From Chara braunii (lineage: Eukaryota > Streptophyta > Charophyceae > Charales > Characeae), in assembly GCA_003427395.1 (NCBI GenBank), contig BFEA01000275.1:884885-917539 (forward strand): a stretch of 32,655 bases of DNA, given 5' to 3'. A model generated the notes under the pieces. It was not told where the DNA came from and searched no databases. It saw only the letters and a program-made list of their open reading frames with translations. Below, in pieces: positions 17,761 to 28,901 of this stretch. How positions within the stretch are numbered: position 1 is the stretch's first letter; each line of letters opens with the position of its first letter. Both the position numbers and the translations under genes were made by a program.

Positions 17761-19692
17761 TCCAAGGGGCGCAAGGAAGGATGAATGTCGTTGAGGATAA
17801 GGGGGATCTAGGGGGAGACGACCTGGTATCAAGGAGGATCAAGGTGTGACAATTGGTGGAGTGGGGCCACTATGAGCGCCCCCTGTCAAAGGCGAGGGGG
17901 GTGTTAGTGGTCCCCTTGAAAAAGGTGGAAGGAAGATGGGAAGTAGTTTTAACACCGGTGGAGGACGACCAACGGAAAGGGTGGGTGACCCTAAATGGAT
18001 GAGATTTCTCATCAGAGGGGGAAGAACAGGTGGAGAGGGATGCCATCTTTAATTGGGAGGGAGAGGAGTTCATCACCCGAAGCTTTGCTGCGGGTTACTG
18101 GGTGGTGAAAAGGTTCGAAGGGAACCACACCCAAATCGCCGAGACTGACCTGTGTATCCTCTTCGACCCACAATGCACATTTGGACCTGTAAGATATGAA
18201 GGTCAAAGTTGGGCCTTTCTGGCCAGAGGAGGACGTGCTCAAGTGTTTGTGTGTCATTGCCCGGTTGAATATCCTAAGCCTGGACATATGGGACATTCGA
18301 ACGTGGCAGCCGCTATAGTCCCCAACTTAGAACTCCTACGGTAAAGGAGAACAAAAGACAAGGCATGAATTATGTTGATACCTTTTATTGCAGGAACCTG
18401 ACTTAAAGGTACTGTGTGAAGGTAACCGATTTGGACCTACGCTCACTCAGTGTCAATGGTCTGGCGACCCCTAATCCAAATAAGCAGCAGGGAATTTAGG
18501 ACCAGCTGAAGGGGGTGTGAGGCAGGACATGGCCGGATGCGGTGTGTGTCCAGGAAACCCATCTCTAAGATAAGTCGGAACACCATAGGGCACACAGAAT
18601 GGTATGGCCACACACCACATTTCGGGCTCACGCCCCGACCCTGGGTACAACCGACATTGCCGTATGACTCCCCCCACAATCCTGCATGCAGATGGTTCAT
18701 TGGGCAGCAAATGGGGGGGATGGGCAATGGGTGTCGGTATTGGGAATACTAGAGCTGGAGTTGATCTGCATCTTGTGCATTATGGTTAGAATTCGGTAAT
18801 AGAAAGGAGGGACTTGTTGGGTAGTTAGGGCGCTATGGTCCCGACAAACATCCCAATGGTCATTGTAGGGGATTTTAATGCGGCACTGGATAAATGGGTA
18901 GACCTCTGGAATTTGCAGGCGTCCCTTACCTACGGGGCATGAGCGGATGAACGAATGTTAGCAAAATTCTGTGACTCCCTATCGGCCATCGACGAGTTCC
19001 GCCACCTTTACCACAACAATTGTACGTTTTCAACTTTTCGTGCATTCAAGATAATGATCTAGCGAGGCAATCTTAGTCCTGTATTGACCTCATCCTTTTG
19101 TCTAAAGATCTGGAGAGGGTCCTCCAATGGCCGCTATCCTTCCTCGTAGCCTTCATCCCAAACTTGATCTTAAAACATGTGCGATAGTCCTGACAATGAG
19201 GAAGCAACAAGATCAAGGGCCGGGCTACTACAAAGTAAATACGTCTCCTCTTTTTAACAAGCAGTTTTACGTCTTAATCAAAGATGTGCGGCACTTCTGG
19301 TAACAATAGAAAACTCGCTTCGACTCTACACTCACATGGTTCAACAACAATTTTTTTTACCTTGCCAAGAAATGCAAAGATTTGTCTAAGGAACAGGCGA
19401 CATAGAGAAATTGTCGAGAATTGAAACGTCATCAGCGGATTCATGAAGTGGAACAACAGGAATATTTACAATCACCAGGGGGTAAAGTTCAACATATCCA
19501 GCATCTAATGCACCAACTGCTACAATTTGCGCAACAAAGGTGGCATGGTCTCCTACTATGCAACAAATTATCCAACTCAACTGCGAGGCATCTATGGACA
19601 CTCGTTCTATAGTATGACCATGACTTGAACAGGGCGGTCGATAATTGAAGCCCTATTTGATATGGATACAGGGGGGGATGTTTTGGCCACGT
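17761..19692 (+). pseudogene. LINE APE-type endonuclease region; left arm of the large inverted repeat
   Basis: The APE endonuclease nicks the target DNA for LINE insertion. The arm first carries an unassigned coding-like block (17850-18340; ERDAIFNWEGEEFITRSFAA), broken by a TGA near 17998. The endonuclease then starts at about 18445 (LSVNGLATPNP) with VCVQETHL at about 18545-18567 and MVIVGDFNAALDKW at about 18853-18895, the E and D/N active-site motifs of the family. Stops and frameshifts occur throughout (GI*DQLKGV*GRTW), and the C-terminal SDH motif is not found. Linker sequence follows to 19692. Its inverted near-copy is 22246-24204; compared with that copy, 26 bp are missing near 18166. 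Confidence 0.8.
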
Positions 19693-19696
19693 CCAC

Positions 19697-20423
19697 GACA
19701 CATTGCACCCTTATCATGCGGACCTTTTTAAAAAACCTCTACACGTCTTAAATTTTGAACCACAGGGACAAGTGCAGGGTGAGAGACCTGGATGATTTCC
19801 TATGTCACATCACGGGAATAGTGACTATGCAACAAAACCTCGATGATTTTCTGTGTCCATCACAGAAACTGTGTAATCCCATAGGTGCACGGGNTTTNGG
19901 CCAGGCCATTCCCACTCGTCTAGGTTGAATGGCAGCCTGGTGATCGAAAGCGTAGGCTCATACACATGGTAGCCGTTGTCTGAATCGCCCACCACCCTCC
20001 CCACCATTGAGTAGCGTCCAACTCTTCGTTTTAAGCCGGTTTTGAAAACTTGGCTCCGGGCACCTGGGGCCCATAAGCTTCTAATGTGCACCGCCCTTGG
20101 ATGCTGTTGTGTACCCAATATATAAGGAGCGGGAGAGGGAGGTCTGCGTACACCCCAGGTGGAGGGCCTTCTCTTCCATATTTTTGGCAGCCCATCTTAA
20201 GCACGAACCTGTAAAACTATTACCAGGAGGTATGGGAGGAAAGGGATATGAGGGAGAAAGTGGGACAAGGGGTCTTGGCACTCATGTACAAGAAGGGCGA
20301 TAAAATGAACATCAGGAACTACAGGCTCATTACCCTCTTAATAATGGTCTACAAGATGTTGGCAAAAACCCTTGCCAATAGAATGGTCGGAGTGTTGGAA
20401 GATGTTATAGGTCCAGCCCGTAC
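19697..20423. repeat. 727 bp block, copy 1 (direct repeat of 28175-28901)
   Basis: The block begins GACACATTGCACCC and ends GTCCAGCCCGTAC in both copies, has the same length in each, and differs at only a few substitutions and at two Ns (19894, 19898) that read T in copy 2. It combines an unassigned leader, an antisense LINE fragment and the start of a sense RT fragment. High identity implies recent duplication, or an assembly duplication. Confidence 0.9.
19868..20190 (-). pseudogene. Antisense LINE ORF2 fragment
   Basis: The minus strand reads MVGRVVGDSDNGYHVYEPTL and KPVHLWDYTV, the same segment as 15060-15450 of the minus-strand ORF2 copy. Relative to that copy it has about 26 extra bp (near 19905-19930) and lacks about 76 bp (counterpart of 15341-15417). 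It is inserted between the endonuclease/linker and RT parts of the plus-strand LINE. Confidence 0.8.
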
Positions 20424-21560
20424 TGGGTTCCTGAGCAATAGGAACATCTGGCAGAATATTCTGCTGGTGAATGAGGTGGTTAACCATCATCTCGTACCAG
20501 GTTCCTGAGCAATAGGAACATCTATCCCGTACCGAGTTCTTGAGCAATAGGAATATCCAACCCGTACGGGGTTCCTAAGTAATAGGAACAAACAGAACAC
20601 AACCATCATCTGTATAGATTTTGAGAAGACCTACGACCATGTGGGTTGACAATTTCTTGATAAGTGCATGGAGACAATGAAGTTTGGCACTGCCTTCCGT
20701 CGATGGATTAACATCTTGCACAAGAACACCACCACCCAAGTAAAAGTTAACGGCAGTGTGGCCCCGCCTTTCACGCTTCAGCACTCGGTCAGGCAAGGTG
20801 ACCCAATCGCCCCTTACTTTTACCTTATTAGAATGGAAGCCCTATCGACCAACCTGCAAAGTAACAAGGACATAAGGAGAGTCGGACTGGTAGGAATCCC
20901 CGAGGACGCAGTCCCGGTCTGGTCCATCTTTGTAGACAATTTTACAATTATAACGGAGGCATGCTCGCAAAACCTAGAGGAGATCCGGGCTTTGATGGAC
21001 ATGTTTACCGCTTATCTGATATGACAATCAACTAGGGGCATAAAACAATGTGGTGATGGCTTCACCACTAGTGGGGCAGGCCGTCGGAGGAGCCACGAAT
21101 TTCATCGTTACTCCCGAGGCCCCATTGCGTGTACTAGGGGTCTCCTTGACTGCTAGGGGTAAGCCCGCTTCAAGCGATGATTGGGTAGTGACTCCGACGC
21201 GACCAAACTTACCACATGGAACAAGAAGCACACCTCATTCTTTGGGCGGGCATTAGTGATCAACAATGTGGTGCTGGCCTCCTTATGGTACAGGTTCATC
21301 TTATGACCTCTAAGTCGTGCAGAATCATGGACTTTAAGCGGCAGGTAGCAGCCTTCCTCTGGAGACGAGACAATGAGACCCCCCATGCGATCAGTAGGGT
21401 TGCATGGGAGTTAGTAATCTAGCCCAAAGCCAAGGGGGAGTTGGGTATTATTCACGCCTCCACACAGGTTCAAGCCCTCAACTTGCGTTGGATCAAATCC
21501 CTGATATTCAACCCGGCCTCCCCATGACGCCCCTTGGCCTTACAACCACTGCCCCCAAGA
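20193..21560 (+). pseudogene. LINE reverse transcriptase domain, catalytically damaged
   Basis: The sequence shows the ordered landmarks of a plant-type LINE RT: MYKKGDKMNIRNYRLITL (20284-20337), LANRM...VIGPARTGFLSN, motif A-like CIDFEKTYDHV (about 20611-20643), motif B HSVRQGDPIAPYFY (20782-20823) and motif C SIFVDNFTII (20923-20952). Motif C should read FADD or YADD; here the second aspartate is N, which abolishes the metal site. After a TGA at 21022 the thumb region continues (VLGVSL at about 21130, then PKAKGELGIIHASTQ at 21423-21467) through shifts and stops. An internal tandem repeat (20417-20592) also disrupts it between the fingers and motif A. Confidence 0.85.
20417..20592 (+). repeat. 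~36 bp repeat expanded inside the RT pseudogene, four copies
   Basis: The phrase CCGTACNGGGTTCCTGAGCA followed by ATAGGAACATC occurs at about 20417-20449, 20491-20523, 20524-20558 and 20559-20592. The first copy encodes the normal RT residues RTGFLSNRN. The other three are an out-of-frame expansion. The 727 bp duplication ends exactly within the first copy. Confidence 0.85.
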
Positions 21561-22245
21561 CTCCCCCTTAGATAGACCCGCTTGTTTGGTTAGAGGATCG
21601 GTACTTGAGGATCCCAAGGTCGCACAAAGAAGGAGAGTCGACCGAGGAGTTTCGGATAGGTATCCTCAAGACATGGAGGGGACTATCGATCCCGAACAGA
21701 CCCCCCCAAACAGATGGGTGGGACTAGAGGGTGTTGTTGACAGGATATTGGCCACAATGCCCACAAGACCCTCTGACAGAAAATATGTTCCGGCTGGGCA
21801 GACAAACTGCCATGTGGGCGATTTGGTGGCAAGGGTGCACCCTGGAGATCGAAGGGGCTTGAGTAGAAGACGGGGAAGCATCAGACCTGGTTAGACAGCT
21901 GGTGGTGGCAGACGAGTGGCAGACAATCACACAAAAAATAATTTTTGTGCACGCTAGGCAGAACATTGACCATCACTCGTTTCTGCATACAATGGTTAGG
22001 TGGCAACAACGGGGGACGGATGGCTGCGGTAAAATGGTTAATGGACATCCCCCAGGAGAGGCCGAGGGAAGGGGAGGAGGGCAGAACGGGGGAGAACTTG
22101 CCCAAAGACTATAAGCTATCTTTTCGGAACTGAGTGGTAATCGCCCTGGATTTCCTACTGAGACCCACAACCGACTACCCGGTTCCCTTTCCCCCTTACC
22201 CACTTGCCCATGTGGAACTAGAGCCAGGCGATCGCTAGGCCCAAC
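21561..22245 (+). pseudogene. Decayed LINE ORF2 distal region
   Basis: Fragments such as VRGSVLEDPKVAQRRRVDRG and WQTITQKIIFVHARQNIDHH alternate between frames with many stops. Position after the RT thumb and composition suggest the ORF2 post-RT region. No zinc-binding cluster is visible before the right arm of the inverted repeat begins. Confidence 0.5.
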
Positions 22246-24204
22246 ACGTGGCCAAAACATCCCCCCCTGTATCCATATCAAATAGGGCTTCAATTATCGA
22301 CCGCCCTATTCAAGTCATGGTCATACTATAGAACGAGTATCCATAGATGCCTCGCAGTTGAGTTGGATAATTTATTGCAAAGTCGGAGACCATGCCACCT
22401 TTGTTGCGCAAATTGTAGCAGTTGGTGCATTAGATGCTGGATATGTTGAACTTTACCCCCTGGTGATTGTAAATATTCCTGTTGTTCCACTTCATGAATC
22501 CGCTGATGAAGTTTCAATTTTCGACAATTTCTCTATGTCGCCTGTTCCTTAGAAAAATCTTTGCATTTCTTGGCAAGGGAAAAAAAATTGTTGTTGAACC
22601 ATGTCAGTGTAGAGTCGAAGCAAGTTTTCTATTGTTACCAGAAGTGCCGCACATCTTTGATTAAGACGTAAAACTGCTTGTTAAAAAAAGGAGACGTATT
22701 TACTTTGCAGTAGCCCGGCCCTTGATCTTGTTGCTTCCTCATTGTCAGGACTATCCCACATGTTTTAAGATCAAGTTTGGGATGAAGGCTACGAGGAAGG
22801 ATAGCGGCCACTGGAGGACCCTCTCCAGATCTTTAGACAAAAGGATAAGGTCAATACAAGACTAAGATTGCCTCGCTATATCATTATCTTGAATGCACGA
22901 AAAATTGAAAACGTACAATCGTTGTGGTGAAGGTGGCGGAACGCGTCGAAGGCCGATAGAGAGTCACAGAATTTTGCTAACATTCGTTCATCCGCTCATG
23001 CCCCGTAGGTAAGGGACGCCTGCAAATTCCAGAGGTCTACCCATTTATCCAGTGCCGCATTAAAATCCCCTACAATGACCATTGGGATCTTTGCCGGGAC
23101 CATAGCGCCCAAACTACCCAACAAGTCCCTCCTTTCTCTTACCGAATTCTAACCATAATGCACAAGATGCCATATCAACTCCAGCTCTAGTATTCCCAAT
23201 ACCGACACCCATTGCCCATCCCACCCGTTTGCTGCCCAATGAACCATCTGCATGCATGATTGTGGGGGGAGTCGTACGGCAATGTCGGTTGTACCCAGGG
23301 TCGGGGCGTGAGCCCGAAATGTTGTGTGTGGCCATACCATTCTGTGTGCCCTATGGTGTTCCGACTTATCCTAGAGATGGGTTTCCTGGACATACACCGC
23401 ATCCGGCCATATCCTGCCTCACACCCCCTTCAGCTGGTCCTAAATTCCCTGCTGCTTATTTGGATTAGGGGTCTCCAGACCATTGACACTGAGTGAGCGT
23501 AGGTCCAAATCGGCTACCTTCACACAGTACCTTTAAGTCAGGTTCCTGCAATAAAAGGTATCAACACAATTCATGCCTTGCCTTTTGTTCTCCTTTACCG
23601 CAGGAGTTCTAAGTCGAGGGCTGTAGCGGCTGCCACGTTCGAATGTTCCATATGTCCAGGCTGAGGATATTCAACCGGGCAATGACACACAAACACTTGA
23701 GCACATCCTCCTCAGCCCAGAAAGGCCCAACTTTGACCTTCAGATCTTACAGGTCCAAATGTGCATTGTGGTTCAACCAACGCAGTCTGACAACTTTGTC
23801 GAAGAGGATACACAGGTCAGTCTCGGCGATTTGGGTGTGGTTCCCTTCGAACCTTTTCACCACCCAGTAACCCGCAGCAAAGCTTCGGGTGATGAACTCC
23901 TCTCCCTCCCAATTAAAGATGGCATCCCTCTCCACCTGTTCTTCCCCCTCTGATGAGAAATCTCATCCATTTAGGGTCACCCACCCTTTCCGTTCGTCAT
24001 CCTCCACCGGTGTTAAAACTACTTCCCATCTTCCTTCCACCTTTTTCAAGGGGACCACTAACACCCCCCTCGCCTTTGACAGGGGGCGCTCATAGTGGCC
24101 CCACTCCACCAATTGTCACACCTTGATCCTCCTTGATACTAGGTCGTCTCCCCCTAGATCCCCCTTATCCTCAACGACATCCATCCTTCCTTGCGCCCCT
24201 TGGG
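22246..24204 (-). pseudogene. LINE endonuclease region; right arm of the large inverted repeat
   Basis: This is the reverse complement of 17761-19692 with few substitutions and small indels. On the minus strand it carries the same MERDAIFNWEGEEF block (23935 downward), the QETH-like motif near 23385 and GDFNAAL near 23055-23080. It has 26 bp near 23768-23793 that the left arm lacks. Like the left arm it is full of stops and cannot encode an active endonuclease. Confidence 0.85.
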
Positions 24205-24294
24205 AGCCTAATAAGAATCTGCAGATGTTGCTCAGGAAAATGTTGCTTGTTTTGGGATGTTACATCACATATATGTTTTTCGAATTTTTTGGAT

Positions 24295-24327
<33 letters not shown>

Positions 24328-24420
24328 CCCGGTACGGTTTGTACGGGGGCGTACAGGTTCCCGTACAGATATTATCTATACGTTTCGTACGGAAAGGCCC
24401 CGTACGTGTACGTCGGTAAC
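24205..24420. repeat. Poly(T) run followed by a GTAC-rich patch
   Basis: After the right arm comes a T run at 24300-24327, then 24330-24415, where GTAC occurs eight or more times (GGTACGG, CGTACGTGTACG). On the minus strand the order is GTAC-rich body then poly(A), so it may be the 3' end of a retroposon. No target duplication was found. Confidence 0.5.
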
Positions 24421-24829
24421 GTAGGTTGAGTTAGACATGTTCCATAAGTTTGAGTGGTCTAGCTTTATGCCCTATGTAAGTTGGGTATAAAAGGATAAAT
24501 CATTGAACGACTATGAACTATTGTTTGATAAGTTGACTTTGGGAAGGTGAGAGTACTTACTTTTGTGGTTTGGACAGCATGTGGCTGAGTGAGACCACTA
24601 CTTAGTCTGAGTTCAGTTTGACAGATAGTTGCTTTAGATGCTCGTCACATGCTAGAGCAATAGGAGTTAGTCCAATTTTTGCATTTTCTAAGCTAAGTTT
24701 ATTTTACTTAGGTCAATTTCTACAGTTTCTTGGATCATTTGTTATACTTGGTCTTGTATAAATGTTGGTAAGCTACTTTCTCTGTGGGAAACGTTGTCAA
24801 AATTTCTACGAGGCCAAGGAGTTAGTCAG
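24421..24829. other. AT-rich DNA with the first member of a diverged repeat series
   Basis: No gene is seen. The segment 24750-24829 (AAACGTTGTCAAAATTTCTA) resembles the units at 25590-25980 beyond the SINE. The SINE has therefore inserted inside a pre-existing repeat region. Confidence 0.5.
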
Positions 24830-24835
24830 ATTTTG

Positions 24836-24874
<39 letters not shown>

Positions 24875-25563
24875 GGTTGCAGAGGTGTCGGGGACTCAGC
24901 AGTGATCGGGGAGCCGGGGGGAGGCCGCACGCACCAAGTTCCGCCAACCCGCCGGTTGTGGTGACCTCACACAGAACTCACTCAAGTATCGACTCAGAAA
25001 GGTTAGAGGAAATCACATTGACCAGTCCACACTCGCACCGCTGATGTCGTCACAGGACTGGTGCTACCTGCGCGCCTGCCAACTGGCGCAACCCCCTCGA
25101 ACTCAGAGTCTCACATCCCCATTCCACCATCTGTCGGGAGACCAGAGGCACAACCACAGCGGTGCTGAAGGGCTGCAATGCCTGCTAGGGGGGGGTTGTC
25201 CAACGGCTCTCAGAGGGACGCAATCCACCACCGAGACCACCCCGTTTCAAGGGTTGCTGAATCCCCCAATGACTCTCAACAACCCCGAGGGGAGTAGAAG
25301 TACCTGTTGCGGCGTGCTTGATGAAGCGCGCACGGTCCGATGGGTCCGCAGACCTAGACACTTACCGCACAACGTCCTGTCGCACGCGCCCAAAGTGCGC
25401 CTGGATACTATACTCGGTGTGCGAATGGCATGTGCATCCTGACCAATGCCCGTCGGTGGCATATGCACGAGGTTGCGGGGTTTCGAAGCCACAACCTCTG
25501 ACCACATCTGCATTTTCAACCGTTGCGCTAACCAGTGCGCCATCATACCATATTTTGTCTTTT
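24830..25563 (-). mobile_element. tRNA-derived SINE, ~710 bp, with 12 bp target duplication
   Basis: ATTTTGTCTTTT stands at 24830-24841 and again at 25552-25563. On the minus strand the insert starts with a tRNA-like head: A box TGGCGCACTGGTTAGCGC at 25542-25525 and B box GGCTTCGAAACCCC at 25490-25477. It ends in a poly(A) tail (T run to 24871 on the plus strand). RNA polymerase III would transcribe from the head. The body is GC-rich and unrecognised. At about 710 bp it is longer than most SINEs, so it could be composite. Plus- and minus-strand frames inside it are not called as genes. Confidence 0.8.
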
Positions 25564-26100
25564 CAAAGTTCAATTTGTCTGACATTTTATATACGGCTTA
25601 GTAAAAGTCTGGAAAGTTTCTTTTTGTAAAAAGAGTGCTGCCCGAATTTTTACTGATTCAGTGAGTTAGACAAAATTGGACCTTGAAAAATCAAAGTCAC
25701 TTTAGATTCTGAACTTAGCTTTGTATAAATCTTGGATTAACACTTTTCTGAAGGGACTGCTGCCGAAATTTCTACAAATCTAGTTAGGAAAGGCTTCTTT
25801 TCTAAAGGGAGTGCTGCCCAAATTTTTACTAAATCAGGGAGTTAGACAAAATTTGACTTTCCAGAATTAGAGATTATTTTTATTTTCATATTTGAGTTAG
25901 TAAAAATTATGAGAAGGCACTTTTCTCACGGGAAGCGTTGCCGAAATTTTCGTAGTTTAAAGGAGAGAGATTATATTTTGACAGATGGTGATTCTGACAA
26001 TCCACTATGTACACGAGATATTTTGTCAGCATCTACCTTTCTCTGAGCACTTACTTAGAGATAGACCTAGGCTTGGTTATCAGGAGAGTCTTTAATGAAA
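25564..26100. repeat. Diverged repeat series, four units
   Basis: The phrase GTGCTGCCNAAATTTNTAC recurs at about 25635, 25757, 25811 and 25934 (and at 24789 before the SINE), each preceded by a TTTTCT...GGGA-like stretch and often followed by AGTTAGACAAAATTTGAC. Spacing is irregular (54-123 bp). Old tandem or dispersed repeats. Confidence 0.6.
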
Positions 26101-27715
26101 ATGTGTAATGGGGATTTGTTGTCCATACAATGATGCTTTAGCTTGGGCATTGACCTGTCCTATGATACAAGTTTTCTTTGGACATTCGATCCAGGATTTG
26201 GACTAGTTTCAACTTGATCCTACGAGGATCATCTTCTCTTATCACTGATAACATGACGGTTGGTTGATCACCGACCCATTGGCTCAAGGCACAACTTTGC
26301 TCACATTTGTACCTCAACTTGATTGCCTTAGCCGTGAGATTTGACATGTTTCTTTGAGGGTTTTAACCGGACTTCTCTTAATGGTCATTATAAAGAAGTT
26401 ATGAGATTTATGGAAAGTTTGACTATGACTGGGGCTTGAGTGTGTGAGGCGTGGTGTGAGTTACAGGGAACAGTAAAGTTGACCACATTGGTGTATGGCA
26501 ATGTGGCGTTCGTCTGTGTTTATGTTTTATACAAGTTAGTGTCTTAGAGCCTGTGTACGAGTCTTACCTTGGAGGCAGTGAGAATGACAACCATGTGTCG
26601 CACGATCTGCATACTTGATGGGTTTTTCTTTGGATTTATCTCAAGTTCTGATTTGATATATGAATATTGGGATGCCTGTTTATTTACTGAGTGACTTTGC
26701 TTATTCATTTTTATAGTTGGACGTTGTAGTCCGTGGCAGCCGTCAAAGTCAAACCCCTTGACTTTTTTCCAGACCCTAAATGATAAAGATGGTCTCCAGG
26801 GCGATAAGAGACGATTGTCACCACAGGTACGAACCTGTGTACCAACCACTCTCCGCAGGGTGCAGAAGAAGGTGTGGCTCTCAACCGCACTTTACGGTTG
26901 TCGAGCGTCGAGAGATCAATCCCTCAAGGCGCATGTCAGCCGACACTTGAGTGTCGAATGCGACCCTCGAGATAAACGAGGACCACATGAGTATGGGTAC
27001 TGTATAGTACGTCATCACTACAGCTGCTTGTGTATTCTTGCATTGCGAGTCGATATGAATTAGCCCTACGTCTGCGCGCTTTTATACTAAGTCTCGCGCG
27101 CGACGTCTATCCGATTTCTGCATCGGAGAGTTATGGGATGACTACTAAGGGACTAGGAGTGTTGTCGCGTTGTTTGTTCTGTGTCGTTCTGTATATGTGT
27201 GTGCATGTGCGTGTGCGTGTTTTAACTTTATGTTCTTAGAGTGGTGTACGTGTGGTGAGTGGGAGACGTCCTAGTCGACCGACGACGAGTCGCGCTTGGG
27301 ACTTCATCCCCCCAAAACGTCGGTTCGTGTGCGGGTCCGATAGAGGCGTAAAGTCGTGCGTACCCCCTATGCTACAGCGAACGAGAAATGCCCTCGGCTG
27401 GTCCACCTCTGCGATTGCAACTGATTAGCTTTCGTACAGTGGACTAGTAGCTCGGTGGGGATATGCCCACCGAAGGGAGGTGACAACTCCGGTAAGGTAG
27501 AGGTAAGTTGTGCCTCGCGTAGAGACCGGCTTGTGGAAGCTCCATGTATATATCGCGATAAGGAATAGACCAACTCCTGCGTGATGCGGCCAGGAGGGTC
27601 CCGCCCCATTTTGTGCAGTGTCGGACCGATGCACTCGACATCGTCCCATATGAAAACATAGATATAGGTTTGAGGATAAGGATGGGCATAAAACATAACC
27701 AAGAAAACCATCAAT
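26101..27715. other. No recognisable gene; clustered short dyads
   Basis: Several short dyads cluster at 26825-26990: ACAGGTACGAACCTGT, GACACTTGAGTGTC, and AACCGCACTTTACGGTT. A minus-strand frame at 27367-27741 is open for 124 codons but resembles no family I know. No RNA gene was recognised. Confidence 0.4.
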
Positions 27716-28174
27716 GCTGGAAACTGGGTCCAGCGTCCCAAGCCTTTGTCTGACTGAATAAAAAACAGGAATCTGCCTTTTCATCCATCATGCCGGATGT
27801 CAGATCCTATCTAGAAAACTAGCAGCCCTTGTCCACCTTTCCAACCCTTGGCGTGGCTCGGATACCGGTAGGGCCCACTAGGGGGCACCCGTGGGACCAA
27901 GTTCCATCTCCTCTCCCGCCTCCAAAGCCCCCTTTTTTTTAACTCAAGCTCCGGTCTATTGTGTTGAGAATCGGGCTCAGCCGGAGAATGCTAAAAGTCG
28001 GACCCGTCTACTTACGACAAACCAAAAAACTTGGAACCGGGCCCAGTGTCCCTGCACAACCAAAATTTATCCTAAAATACATTGCTTGCTGGAAACTGGG
28101 TCCAGCATCCCAAACCACCAGCCGTTGTGGAACACCAGTGACACTTTGCCCATTACCAATCCTGTTGATCCTAT
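27716..28174 (+). repeat. 26 bp direct repeat 372 bp apart; otherwise unassigned
   Basis: GCTGGAAACTGGGTCCAGC plus a CCCAA-ended tail occurs at 27716-27741 and 28088-28113 with one mismatch. A looser relative (GGAACCGGGCCCAGTGTCCC) lies at about 28032. No gene is recognised here. Confidence 0.6.
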
Positions 28175-28901
28175 GACACATTGCACCCTTATCATGCGGA
28201 CCTTTTTAAAAAACCTCTACACGTCTTAAATTTCGAACCACAGGGACGAGTCCAGGTTGAGAGACCTGGATGATTTCCTATGTCACATCACGGGAATAGT
28301 GACTATGCAACAAAACCTCGATGATTTTCTGTGTCCATCACAGAAACTGTGTAATCCCATAGGTGCACGGGTTTTTGGCCAGGCCATTCCCACTCGTCTA
28401 GGTTGAATGGCAGCCTGGTGATCGAAAGCGTAGGCTCATACACATGGTAGCCGTTGTCTGAATCGCCCACCACCCTCCCCACCATTGAGTAGCGTCCAAC
28501 TCTTCGTTTTAAGCCGGTTTTGAAAACTTGGCTCCGGGCACCTGGGGCCCATAAGCTTCTAATGTGCACCGCCCTTGGATGCTGTTGTGTACCCAATATA
28601 TAAGGAGCGGGAGAGGGAGGTCTGCGTACACCCCAGGTGGAGGGCCTTCTCTTCCATATTTTTGGCAGCCCATCTTAAGCACGAACCTGTAAAACTATTA
28701 CCAGGAGGTATGGGAGGAAAGGGATATGAGGGAGAAAGTGGGACAAGGGGTCTTGGCACTCATGTACAAGAAGGGCGATAAAATGAACATCAGGAACTAC
28801 AGGCTCATTACCCTCTTAATAATGGTCTACAAGATGTTGGCAAAAACCCTTGCCAATAGAATGGTCGGAGTGTTGGAAGATGTTATAGGTCCAGCCCGTA
28901 C
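28175..28901. repeat. 727 bp block, copy 2 (direct repeat of 19697-20423)
   Basis: Same ends and length as copy 1, including the antisense LINE fragment (about 28346-28668) and the sense RT start MREKVGQGVLALMYKKGDKM at 28726 onward. After 28901 the sequence departs abruptly from the RT into unrelated GC-rich DNA. Confidence 0.9.

Noticed and set aside
22326-24095. Frames on the strand opposite to the LINE sense in both inverted-repeat arms
   Set aside because: They mirror each other because of the inverted repeat and are antisense to the recognisable endonuclease.
26825-26990. Clustered dyads as bacterial-type terminators or operators
   Set aside because: Context is eukaryotic and the dyads are short; no basis for a regulatory call.
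27367-27784. Two overlapping minus-strand frames of about 120 codons
   Set aside because: No motif or family resemblance; overlapping frames cannot both be real and neither has support.
14305-28901. An LTR retrotransposon as the source of the RT sequence
   Set aside because: The RT motifs, APE endonuclease and zf-RVT-like C-terminus are of the non-LTR type; no long terminal repeats, integrase or protease were seen. The long repeats present are an inverted repeat and a chimeric direct repeat.
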